Origin: Stephanodiscus triporus
Taxonomy: Eukaryota > Bacillariophyta > Thalassiosirophyceae > Thalassiosirales > Thalassiosiraceae
Assembly (NCBI GenBank): GCA_036939755.1
Contig: JALLAZ010000261.1
Location: forward strand, 1 to 19,604
Length of the DNA stretch: 19,604 nucleotides
Direction: 5' to 3'
In this document: piece by piece, positions 1 to 9,600 of the stretch
How positions within the stretch are numbered: position 1 is the stretch's first letter
How the letters are laid out: each line of letters starts with the position of its first letter
Program-made: the position numbers and the translations under genes
Notes under the pieces: generated by a model
Database searches by the model: none
What the model saw: the letters and a program-made list of their open reading frames with translations, nothing else
Told to the model about the DNA's origin: nothing

Positions 1-54
1 CATGAACCCGAAGAAGGGGGCGCTGGCGGGGCAGGTTTCCATTTCAACACTCAT
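1..54 (-). CDS. V-ATPase subunit c, 5' end of a second copy (partial, runs off left edge)
   Basis: These 54 bases, read on the minus strand, give ATG and 17 further codons identical base for base to the start of the complete V-ATPase c gene at 1309-1362. The encoded start is [18 protein letters not shown], which is the N-terminus and the beginning of the first membrane helix of the proteolipid. The identity includes synonymous positions and stops exactly at the start codon: the bases upstream (55 onward) show no resemblance to those upstream of 1309. The rest of the gene lies outside the window, so I cannot tell whether it is intact, a truncated duplicate or an assembly artefact. The two copies are divergently transcribed with about 1.25 kb between start codons. 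Confidence 0.75.
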   Translation of the reverse strand, partial: MSVEMETCPASAPFFGFM

Positions 55-1308
55 GGCTATTTGATAAATTTAGAGTGCGATCCTGGTAGAGGGGGGGGGG
101 AGGGTGGAAAGCAAAATTCGGTAAGTGAAGAGGAGAGAGTATGTTGTAACTGGCGCGATGAATAGTTACGAGCGTGTAAGGTTCTTCAGACATGTTGCCT
201 CATCAGGATTATTGATATCAAATGGCCTCATCATATGACGGGAGGAGATAATATTCCACAGAATCGCAGAGCATTGTAAATCGGAGGAAAAATCTACGAA
301 AAGAAATGTCGTGTCGAACACGGCCAAAGTCGCGGAGAGAGGGACTCAGCAGGGCACCCAATGGCACAGCCGCAAATAGTCTGCCAATTATTTTCAACCT
401 TCACGAGATTATACGATGATTGATCACATGACCCACGCGAACGATTTTGCAAGGATAACATCCAGGAATGACCACCATAGCGCAGCACGTACCGTCAAAA
501 CAAAGGGAGAGAGGAGGGCCGGGGGATTTTTGTGGGTGTTGGGTTGACCTATCGTACCATAAAAAGTACTTACTTATCTAGAGTAGGTATTGTCGTCTTT
601 CTGCGTGGTATGTACTCTCTGCGCTAAGCACGTAGGAGTAGTACCTACCAACTTTACACTCTATGGCACTATCGATGTACACAACTTATAGGAAACTTTG
701 CGTCATTAAAAAGCTCTAGGTAAAATTTAATAAAAGTCTTATTTAGACATCCTCTTAATCGTATGTATTATTTTATGTTTTTCTCCTCTAGGTAGACTAA
801 AACGCACCGAGAGATTTGTTATTTTTATCTGTTGGAAGAGCATTTTCTTCTGGTAGAGGTAGCGAACACGAAAAGGAAGAAGAATCTTTTTGGTTTTTGC
901 TTCGTAGTATGGAAAAATTTAACGGTCGACCCGGCAAGAAACCCAATGATTTAACCTACATATCTGTATATTTTATGCGAAGTACACTGAGCGCTGCCGG
1001 CGCTAAAGTATTGGATTCCAAGATGTAGGCGGAAATCGGCTCGGGAAACTGAAACGGAGAGCAAAGCACGTGAGGTTGTTGGTGAACAGGACCCAGCGGG
1101 ACTTTCTCTCTCCAAGCCAAGCGACCAAGTCTCAAGTGCCATAATAAAAATTGGTGAGAGCATGGCTTACGACCCTTCCCCTCTGCCGGTTGATAATATA
1201 CTGTTGTGCTTTAGCAGATACCCTCAAAATTATCTTTGTCTGCGCGACTCTCTCTCCCCGTGTCATTTTTCAAGCTTTGTCGCTCATTATTAAACCTTCT
1301 TCACAATC
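55..1308. promoter_or_regulatory. Intergenic region between two head-to-head V-ATPase c copies
   Basis: About 1.25 kb with no convincing gene. The open stretches near 816-1028 and 951-1163 are short, overlap on opposite strands and lack recognisable protein features. It must hold the 5' leaders and promoters of both flanking genes. Visible are a run of ten G (91-100), AT-rich DNA around 690-790, and a TAGAGTAGGT motif at 579-588 that recurs upstream of the SELENOF-like gene. The stretch just before 1309 is pyrimidine-rich, as expected of a leader. No TATA box is convincing. Confidence 0.5.
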
Positions 1309-1821
1309 ATGAGTGTTGAAATGGAAACCTGCCCCGCCAGCGCCCCCTTCTTCGGGTTCATGGGCGTTACGGCTGCTTTAGTATTTGCCAACATCGGCGC
1401 CGCCTACGGAACTGCCAAGTCTGGTGTCGGAATTTCGTCAATGGGCGTGATGAACCCCGGCCTTGTCATGCGGAACATCATCCCAGTGGTCATGGCGGGT
1501 GTGTTGGGTATTTATGGTCTCATCGTGGCCGTTATTATTCAGGGATCCATAGTGGCTCCCCAGAACGGACTCAGCCAATATAGTTTGTACACGGGATTCG
1601 CCCATTTGGCCGCCGGACTTTGCTGCGGCCTATCTGGACTTGCCGCCGGCATGGCCATTGGAATTGTTGGAGATGCCGGTGTACGAGCGGTTGGTCAGCA
1701 GGAAAAGCTTTTCGTGGGTATGATTCTGATCCTTATTTTCGCAGAGGCATTGGGTCTTTACGGTTTAATTGTTGCCTTGATCTTGTCTCAAAACACGTTT
1801 GTCTGCGAAGGCGACAACTAA
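1309..1821 (+). CDS. V-type proton ATPase 16-kDa proteolipid, subunit c
   Basis: This is the rotor-ring subunit of the V0 sector of the vacuolar H+-ATPase, which carries protons across endomembranes during ATP-driven acidification. The 170-residue protein has four hydrophobic helices and the typical duplicated, Gly/Ala-rich fold of the 16-kDa proteolipid, close to the family's usual 155-170 residues. Helix 1 carries the signature around [26 protein letters not shown] (14-39, its ends being the informative part). Helix 4 holds [18 protein letters not shown], with Glu146 as the expected essential proton-binding carboxylate. The ATG at 1309 is chosen because the protein begins at the family's normal position. 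The gene is intronless. It converges on the minus-strand gene ending at 2192. Its first 54 bases are repeated inverted at the left edge of the window. Confidence 0.97.
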   Translation: MSVEMETCPASAPFFGFMGVTAALVFANIGAAYGTAKSGVGISSMGVMNPGLVMRNIIPVVMAGVLGIYGLIVAVIIQGSIVAPQNGLSQYSLYTGFAHLAAGLCCGLSGLAAGMAIGIVGDAGVRAVGQQEKLFVGMILILIFAEALGLYGLIVALILSQNTFVCEGDN

Positions 1822-2191
1822 TTGTAATGATACAGCAATGATGGCAACACGCGACAAATCGTTCGAATGTTGTCAAGATAGTGTAACACATAGTACCTTT
1901 GTCGAAAAATCTTTTCCAGTGGAAGAGATCGTCTCACTAACAGGGAGCGCTGATTTCACCAATGCCCCTTCAAGTCCCACTCACTCTCATCATCACTGCA
2001 TACCACAAGCAAAAATCCGGGGGGGTGTGCATGTAAACTAAGTAATCTTGTTTGCTTTGGTCAGATAATTATTACTCTAGTTCTGCCATAGTTTCATAAC
2101 ACGTATACACTGAATTATCAACATTTGTTGATGGGGTCATGTCGAGATATCTCTGGCCAACGTCCAAAGGGACAACGAGGTAGGGGGGGGG
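1822..2191. other. Convergent 3' intergenic region
   Basis: About 370 bp between the stop codon of the V-ATPase c gene and the stop codon of the minus-strand gene. It should contain both 3' UTRs. A run of nine G (2183-2191) directly abuts the minus-strand stop codon. No gene or RNA structure was recognised. Confidence 0.6.
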
Positions 2192-4239
2192 TCATCTCAT
2201 AACCACTTTACCAACTGGAATATCGTCAATCATTTCCCCTCCCTTTGCCAAGACAACGGTGGTGGTACCTGGAATCACGGTTCTACTTTGAAACGTGCAC
2301 TTCGTAGCTGCAGCGGATTTTTCTTCGCGGGAAAATATGGATCGTTTGGTGGTCGTGGCTGCTGGCGTCATATTAGCATCGACTTTCCCTGGTGCAGAGA
2401 ATATAGCACGTTTGGTTAACGTCTGCGGGGAAGACACAGGGGCTAGAGGTGGCAGCGGGGAATACGTGGGGGCTGAAGGCGGGAGAGTGAAATCAGCTGA
2501 TTGGATGGCTGCATCAAACTGTCAAGTAGTCGAGGAATGCGTTGAGATAGCGTGTTCTTACCTTCTTGGTTGTTGCTTTGCTTGGTCGATTCCACAGGAG
2601 ATAAAGGATCGCGTAGTTTGGTAAAACTATTGCTTGACTCGGCTGCCTGATTGACGAAATTAATCGCCAATTCCCCCTTGTGCGGCACAAGTGCACACTT
2701 CCTCTTTGCCCCATCTACCTCGAGGTCAGTCAAATACAGTGCCTTCAAATCTGCGTCCCATAAGACTCTCGTATCTGAGCGCTCTTTTGATTTGTTCATC
2801 TGATGATCTATTTCCAATAGAGGTCTTATCATTTCCATTTCTTTGTGAAGTCGAGAGGCTCCACTAACTTCCAAATCCGTACGCAACAGATCAATTATGT
2901 CATGAAGATCGTCGTGAATAGAAGCCGACACGTGAGAGTACTGATACGAATTTGCCTGGAGTACCTCAACCTCGTGAGGATCAAAGAATTGATAGGTGTC
3001 GTGATCTGCGACAAATGATTCATCGAACAAAATATTGTGCTCTGCTCCCATGTCTTGATCACCCTTATGATCTCCGCCATCTTCACCGTTTACTGGATTA
3101 AACTCATACCGAACCTTCCCAGTTTCTTCTCTTTCCTTCTTTGACCTATTTTTAATTGCATACTCCTCCATCTCCACGTCTGTACTTCTCAAATCCTTCA
3201 GAACGCTACCTTCCCATGCATCCTCTTCAAAAAACTCAGGCATTTGAAGATCTTGTTTGAACCTATCCACGATCTTATCAACCTTGTGCAATTCAAGGAT
3301 GCACTGTATATCGTTCAGGGTACCAAGGGATGTCCTGCGCGGCTTTTCAGTATAAGATTTATCCCCATTCTGCCTGAAAACACCGCTTCCGCCCCCAACT
3401 TTCGTTGCAAGAATTTTTGCTGCGGCACTATCCACGGATCGATCGACCATGTACAAATCAAGAAGAATTCCGTACAATCCTCCCATGGCGCCATCTGCTT
3501 GAACTTGTGATTGATTATAGTGAGAGTAAAGCTCATAAGGAACTCTCTGTTTCGTGGATTGGAGTGCATTGAGATACTGTTTATTCATCTGCGATTGGCT
3601 TTGATTGTCTTGCTCGGACTGAAATGCTTGTTGTGGTGTCGAAGTGAAGAAGGACACGGGCAGAGAAGAAATTCGATGATGTTGCGCACATCCTCGCCGC
3701 GTCGGAGGACATGATCCGATGCTACCCGAATCAGCGATAGAGAGCGATAGACCCCTCGGGCGTAATGCATTGGGAGCATTCGAAATAATGATCTTGTTCA
3801 CCAGACTGTTATTTGTCAAATTGGAGCCAAATGATGAATCGTCCTTGGGAAAAGCCGGCTGGAGGAAATGATGTTGGTTGTTAAACGTGTTGTTCCAAGC
3901 ATCAGTATATTCAACTTCGTCCGCCTCGGGCGGTTTCCATGCAGGAGGTTCCAACGCATCGTGGTGGCCATTGAAAATAGATGGAGTGAATCGATATTGG
4001 TTGGATGGAAAGGACAGCAACGCCCCCGGTGCATCCGTTCCAGCAGCACTCCCGTCGTTCAATGACGCACCAGGCTCGTTGGATTGCAATAATGGCGGTG
4101 TAAAAAGGGGAAAATTGAGCACCTTTTGCTGAGAAATGATGGGAGTGCTCACTTCGCTGGCGTTCAGCCTGGGTGTCGACGGCGTTGCGAGTAGGCCATG
4201 GGGATGGCACGGGCTTTCTTCATTAGCGTCGAAGGACAT
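2192..4239 (-). CDS. Unrecognised protein with four degenerate L-x-x-[VT]-D-x-x-V-[DS] repeats
   Basis: I do not recognise this protein. The first exon (4239-2562) is open for 559 codons. The N-terminal 250 residues are rich in Ser, Asn, Gln and Pro and look disordered. The middle and C-terminal parts contain a nine-residue motif seen four times: LYMVDRSVD (262), LHKVDKIVD (317), LLRTDLEVS (451) and LYLTDLEVD (501). An intron (2561-2473, 89 nt, GTAAG donor, pyrimidine tract and CAG acceptor) joins to a second exon (2472-2192) ending in a Thr/Lys-rich tail, for about 652 residues in all. Without splicing, the reading frame would stop at 2443 after 598 residues. The ATG at 4239 is the first in the long frame. 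The gene is divergent from the UBX gene across 173 bp. No signal peptide, membrane segment or catalytic motif is visible. Nuclear or cytosolic location is only a guess. Confidence 0.75.
2473..2561 (-). other. Inferred 89-nt spliceosomal intron in the unrecognised gene
   Basis: On the minus strand the donor reads AAG|GTAAGAAC and the acceptor TCCCGCCTTCAG|CC, with a pyrimidine tract before it. A nearer CAG would give a 43-nt intron, but that leads at once to a TGA stop. The 89-nt choice opens a further 93 codons, which is why I prefer it. Confidence 0.65.
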
Positions 4240-4412
4240 GATTCACAAAAATAGAACTTTGAACTGGGAGACGCCAATGAATACCACATGTACGAGGTGA
4301 CCATACCATAGAGAGTGTATGGTACGTACCAAGAGGTTGACACGCGCAGCCAGCTGCCGCCGCAAGGAAAAGCAGAACCCCCACGAACATCACTTCCTGG
4401 CAACTCACTACT
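4240..4412. promoter_or_regulatory. 173-bp divergent promoter region
   Basis: This is the only DNA between the start codons of the unrecognised minus-strand gene and the plus-strand UBX gene. It must hold both 5' leaders and both promoters, so the genes may share control elements. Near 4307-4330 the sequence ATACCATAGAGAGTGTATGGTA forms an imperfect inverted repeat (ACCATA / TATGGT). No other core element is clear. Confidence 0.5.
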
Positions 4413-5894
4413 ATGAATGACGTGAATCATCCCGTCGACGGACACAACAACCTGGCGGAGGGCCTCAACACTCCTGACAATTGTCCCGAAGCCGCATGTG
4501 TGGATGCACACACGTCTCGATCGATTCTCGACGAGGCTTCCGAAGCACCCCCAGGCGATTCTGAGGAGGAGGAACCCACAGCTCTTGAAGCTTCGGCGGG
4601 CAGTGAAGCATCTGGTGTCGATCCGACCTCTCGTGATCGACCTGCATCTCCCGGCGTGGTGCGGCAAGAACAACGTCAGATAAAATCTATACGCTATGAT
4701 ATGTTGAACAGAGGCCCCGGAATTCCGATCGCACTCGCCGTCCTTTTTCTAGTGGTGTACATCGTGAGGCGGTACTACCAACACAAGAGACAACAGATAG
4801 AATGGCGGAGATCAAGCACTGATCAGTTGGAGATGATACGCAAACGCATTCATGGCGAAGAACACGTGCAGAAAAATGTGACCGGAGATACAGAGGAGAT
4901 GAGAGTTGATGTTGGAGCGTCGGGAGCGAAGGGGAAGTCAAGCTCACAGCAGGGGATTAGTTCCGACAAAGATGCACATGCACGCGATGATTCTGATCAA
5001 CAAATGGACGAAAGCAATAACCATCCAAATCTTGACGCTTCTAATTCGCATCCAGAGTCTGATCATATTTCCGAAATACGCGCAAAACAACAAGAGAACT
5101 TAGATACGAGGATTAAATCGAATCATCTGCATCTCCTTCGTGAGAAAAATGAGAAAAAGCTCATGTTTTACAGCTCGTTAGATCATCTCGCTGCTGATGA
5201 TGCATATCAAAGGCGAATGAATGTCATAGCTGAAGAGCAAAAACTGTTACGATCACATGCGGATATAGAACAGGAACAACAACCATTCAATGATCTGGAG
5301 GAAATGGAACGAATTGCATTAGTGCAGCAACAAGATGCAGAGTATCAAGAGTCGTTCCAAATTGATCGAGATCGTTCTACACAGCTTGCATTAATAGGCG
5401 AAATAGCTTTGCGTAGAGAAAATGCACTCGGTGAGGCAAAAGAACGACTTGCCGTCGCTGGAGTCCAAAGCGGCGTGGCCACCCAGAACAAGCGCGTGGC
5501 TGGAGGAAATGGCGATACAAGTGAGGTCAAATTAAGGCTTCTGTTGCCATCAGGTGAAAAGATCGATGGAACGTTCGATGCGCATCATGCCGTAGGTTTG
5601 GTTTACGATCTTGCCCTTTTGATGTTGGATCGGAACAATGGATTGTGGAGTAAGGAGAGCGGCCGGGACAATGGCATAAGAGACGTCGATGCCGCTGATG
5701 GCGATATCTACGCTGATTCATCCGACGAAAATATTTACTACAACATACAGAGAGAATGGAAGAAACTCTTCTATTCATTTTCGATTGTATCCTCATTTCC
5801 TCAACGAACATTTGACGATTTGAGTCTTACACTGGATGACTGCGGATTAAGTAAAGGTGTCACTCTGATGGTTTTGGTGGACGAATCTAGTTAA
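4413..5894 (+). CDS. Membrane-anchored UBX-domain protein, probable Cdc48/p97 adaptor
   Basis: UBX domains bind the AAA ATPase Cdc48/p97, and membrane-anchored members recruit it to the ER or lipid droplets for extraction of ubiquitinated proteins. The 493-residue protein has an acidic, disordered N-terminus. A single hydrophobic segment, GIPIALAVLFLVVYIV (103-118), is followed by basic residues (RRYYQHKR). A long charged, probably coiled-coil region spans about 220-350. The C-terminal UBX domain (370-493) begins SEVKLRLLLPSGEKIDGTFD, has the FPQRTF loop at 462-467, and ends with GLSKGVTLMVLVDE. The loop corresponds to the p97-binding Phe-Pro-Arg turn but has Gln before the Arg. An acidic insert of roughly 40 residues separates the UBX helix from the strand before that loop. 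There is no thioredoxin-like UAS domain, so it is not a simple FAF2 orthologue. The gene is intronless. Confidence 0.85.
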   Translation: MNDVNHPVDGHNNLAEGLNTPDNCPEAACVDAHTSRSILDEASEAPPGDSEEEEPTALEASAGSEASGVDPTSRDRPASPGVVRQEQRQIKSIRYDMLNRGPGIPIALAVLFLVVYIVRRYYQHKRQQIEWRRSSTDQLEMIRKRIHGEEHVQKNVTGDTEEMRVDVGASGAKGKSSSQQGISSDKDAHARDDSDQQMDESNNHPNLDASNSHPESDHISEIRAKQQENLDTRIKSNHLHLLREKNEKKLMFYSSLDHLAADDAYQRRMNVIAEEQKLLRSHADIEQEQQPFNDLEEMERIALVQQQDAEYQESFQIDRDRSTQLALIGEIALRRENALGEAKERLAVAGVQSGVATQNKRVAGGNGDTSEVKLRLLLPSGEKIDGTFDAHHAVGLVYDLALLMLDRNNGLWSKESGRDNGIRDVDAADGDIYADSSDENIYYNIQREWKKLFYSFSIVSSFPQRTFDDLSLTLDDCGLSKGVTLMVLVDESS

Positions 5895-6616
5895 GCGATA
5901 ACCTTGGAGCAAACTGTAAAGGAGTACAAGATATCTTTCTACCTAAGGCTTTCGCATGTGTCTTTCCTTTGATACAAATCATTGATTTGGAGGGAAGGAT
6001 ACTACTCTCACTAGAGAAAACCTGCACTGCATTCATCTGCTGGATCTAGGCGGGCAGGACTGCATGCACTAGTTCAGGTTAATACCGTCAGGTTGCATGA
6101 TTGGTTGGGCTTGACAGCTTATGGCTAGAGGTGTGACGATGTCGGCGATGTTTACCAGACTTAGCAAAACAAGGAAAGGTGTGTCTTCACCATCAGACAT
6201 GAGACTGAATAAGATCTGACTGGAGTTGTACATTACCTCTAAAAGCCGTGGGAATGCTCTGTTTTCACCCGCCCGCCAGACCGACCGATGCGACCAAGAG
6301 AAAAAGAGTTAAAGAGAGAGGTTCGACGATAGGGCTTCACAAATGCATCTGTTTTTTGGCCTTCGAAAAAGCAAACAATTACCGTTTATTAATTTGTATA
6401 CTTGGTATTTGGCTGTTTTAGTTTTACTATATTATTTTATTGTTCAATAGCCCTACTTTTCTAGTACCTTATTCGCTTCCTCCTCCAGCAAATAACACTA
6501 ACAAAAATTCACTGGCTCGAAGGAACGGCAAGTCGGAATTCGGGAACAAAGCAGCTCGGTCGTTCAAATAGAAGAGTGGGCATCCCATCCGTGAATATCC
6601 ATCAACAGCGTGGCAA
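5895..6616. other. Intergenic and 5' leader region
   Basis: About 720 bp between the UBX stop codon and the start of the chromatin gene. It holds an AT-rich patch around 6355-6475 and a GC-rich short stretch near 6265-6295. I see no gene, repeat or RNA. The promoter and leader of the chromatin gene presumably lie here. Confidence 0.55.
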
Positions 6617-9600
6617 ATGTCATCGTCCGGCCGGAGGGAAGGTGGCGGCGGCAGGGGCGGCGAGAAGAATAACGACTCCGACGATCACGATCCTCGGGGG
6701 GCATCGGCCCTCGGTCCCCAATCGTTGGGATCGGGACACGTCTCGGGAGGCGGCGGGGGGCTGGGATCCCCCTCGCGCCTCGGCCACTTCGCGAAGTACA
6801 CCAAGCCGAAGGTCGGTCCCGCGTTCCAGTGCGCCGTGCCGAAGTTCGTCCCCCCCGCGAGGGACGCGGCGGGAGGAGGAGGCGGAGGCGGCGGCGGATC
6901 CGAGACCGGAGGAGACGACTCCGACGGGAGCGCCAGCGGCTCTTCCGCCAGTGCTTCGAAGCATGGCGCGCGCGGCAGGGGGGGCGTTAGGGGCGGTGGC
7001 GGTGGTGGAGGAGGACGGGGCTCCCGCGGCAAGGGCGCGCGCGGAGGGCGTCGCGGCGGCGGTCGCGGCCGGGCGGGAAACGGCGGCGGGGAAGGAGGAG
7101 CCGCGATCTCGTCCGACGGAACGTCGAGGATGGAACATCCGACCGCGGGCGGCGAGACGTCGGCGGCGGACGTCGCGTACGCCGCCGCGGAACACCCGTC
7201 GTATACGTACGGCGAGCGGGCCATCCCGAGGGGCGGGCTGTGCGTGCACAAACCCCTCTCGGGAAGAATCGGGACGAGCCGTCGTGGTTTTGATGACGGA
7301 TTGCGGAGCGATGGCACTGCCGTCGAACCGCGTCGTTCGCCGCCGCATACGACGATGGTCATGGACGACCACGAGGATTTCCTCACATTCACCCGTAATG
7401 TCTTCCTCCAGACGCCTCGCCTGCACAGTAATATGTCAATAGACGATATTTGGGACGATGCGACGGCGGAGAAGTTCAAGGTGGAGGCCCCGCCCGTGTT
7501 GGAGAGGAGTGATAAGGGTCCTGGTAGGGGAAGGGGGAATAAACGGAAGGCGGCGGCGGCATCGTTGACGGATGACGTTGCCGTGGAGGATGAGGAATCG
7601 CTCGTCAGCGCGCCATCCACCCCGAAGAAGTCTATGCTGGTGGGCGAGATCGCTGTTGGCGTCGATATGTCAGAGAAGGCATCCTCGATGGACGTTGAGC
7701 AGTCTGAAAATAAGGAGGAAGAAAAGTTGGCACAGGACAGGGGCATTTCTTCAGAACTTTTGCCTCTCTGCGGGCTAGAGGACGATGAGCAGGCTCTGTC
7801 TTATCTGCATACAAATTGTCATGGCGACCCACAGATTGCCAAACTTTCTATCATGGTGAATTCTGATCAAGGCTACGGTAAGTCTTGGTCCTGTGATATC
7901 TATTGTGTGTATCCCCTTTCGTTACTTGAGTGATTTTTAATCGTTTTTGATCACGTCCTGATCCTTCCACAGGCGTCCAACGCAGGAGGCAACTGAGAAA
8001 AAATCGGAAAGAGGCGAATAAATCGTACCCAGATGCCACAGCATTTACTTCAGAGTCATGGCGATGGCGAGTGCATCAAGCACGGCCTACAATGCTTGGA
8101 GACTATAGGTCGAGCAGGGATTCAACCTATCACTACTTTGACCCTGCGCCGATCGCAACTGATAATTTACTGAGCGGTAGCCATCCATGGCGACTGCGTC
8201 GTATCGGAGACGATGCTCATGTAACAGCTGCAGATGAAGAAACGTCTACACGACCCAGAACCTTAAGTATTACCTGGTCCGTAATAGAGATTGAAAAGGC
8301 GAAACAAATTTGGAGGTCCATGTTTGCATATACAAAGAGCGTTCTTAGTAAAATGGAAGAAGCCAGGGATAATATGAGCAAGCCGCCGTTGAGAGATTTG
8401 CTCGAACTTGTGGGAAAGGCCCATGCTCTTCCGACCCCAGAGGAGGCGTTCGGTCGACGGGATCCCTCTTCGCGACAAATGTCGGAGAATATGAATTCCG
8501 TCATAGATGCCATTGAAAGAGGAAGAGACTGTGTCGCACGAATCCTGAAGTGCCTTAGGGATGATGGTGGGGGAGTTGAAATTGATGTCTTGCGGAAATT
8601 AATTGAAGAAATCGAGCAAACATGTCCAGTTGGATTGAGCGAGTTAGATACGGTGAAGAGGCAGGTTCATGAGGCGACTGTTTGGGAAGAGAAGTTGGAA
8701 AATAATATTGATCACGGCACTGCTGATTCAAATGCCTCTGATGGAGAGGATATAATTACCGAGAAAAAAATGACTCTTGAAAAGGTTGAGAGTCTTGTCT
8801 CAAGTGGACGGAATCTGACGTTGCGTCCGCGAAGTCTTGTTCTTCTTCAGAATCGTGTCGAAGATGCCCATACTTTACGACGGCGGATAGTCGTATGGAA
8901 CGAATCACGCAATCAGGAAAATCCACAGAACTTGAAATTCGTCTCAACCTTGATCAAACAAGCGAACAAAATCGACCTCGCCTTCCCGGAGCTGTTAACT
9001 CTTACTGGAGTGCACAAGAAGGCAGAGGAGTGGATAGATCGTGCATCGATCGCAGTGCGGACAACAATATCTTTCGAGGAGCTTGAATCACTTGTTGCCA
9101 CTGGCGAGAGTTTGCCATTGAATGTCTCTGATGTCTTGGAAAAACTGCAAAATAGACTTAAGCAGGCGAAAGATTGGATGACACGCGTTGAAGAAATTGT
9201 CCCCAAGAGTGATGACTATCTCATGTGGCTCAGACGTTTCCGTCATTCACTCGAGGACAGTGAGAAGAACGCCCATCTCCTATCACTTCTGTCCGAAGGA
9301 TCCCGCATTCCGGTGACTATGGAATGTTCTAAATTGCTTCAAATTGAACTTGATGCTCGCCACTGGACTATGAAGGCCAAGCCATGGATTCCCGAAAATC
9401 TTGGCACTCCTGGTGAGATTTGCGCCCCACAGAAACGAGGAAAGATTGATGACGTAGAAGAATGTCTTGATAGGGCTTCTTCTATTCGTGATCGTCTATG
9501 GTTCGGGGACAAGGAAAAGTCAGAATGGGTTTTGGATGGAGAATCTGAGCTTGCAGAAATGGTAGAAATGGCGGAGTCATGGTTTGAGAAGGTACGCTTT

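Noticed and set aside
816..1163. Short overlapping open stretches on both strands upstream of the V-ATPase c gene
   Set aside because: They are about 70 codons, overlap each other antisense, begin with doubtful starts and show no protein-like pattern.
2519..2561. 43-nt intron in the unrecognised gene
   Set aside because: It leads directly to a TGA two codons later and is shorter than any other intron here.
6576..7746. Long open frames in other frames and antisense within exon 1 of the chromatin gene (268-353 codons)
   Set aside because: They arise from the high GC content, which makes stop codons rare. Their products are Arg/Pro/Ala-rich without motifs, while the chosen frame carries the ELM2-like segments and splices cleanly onward.
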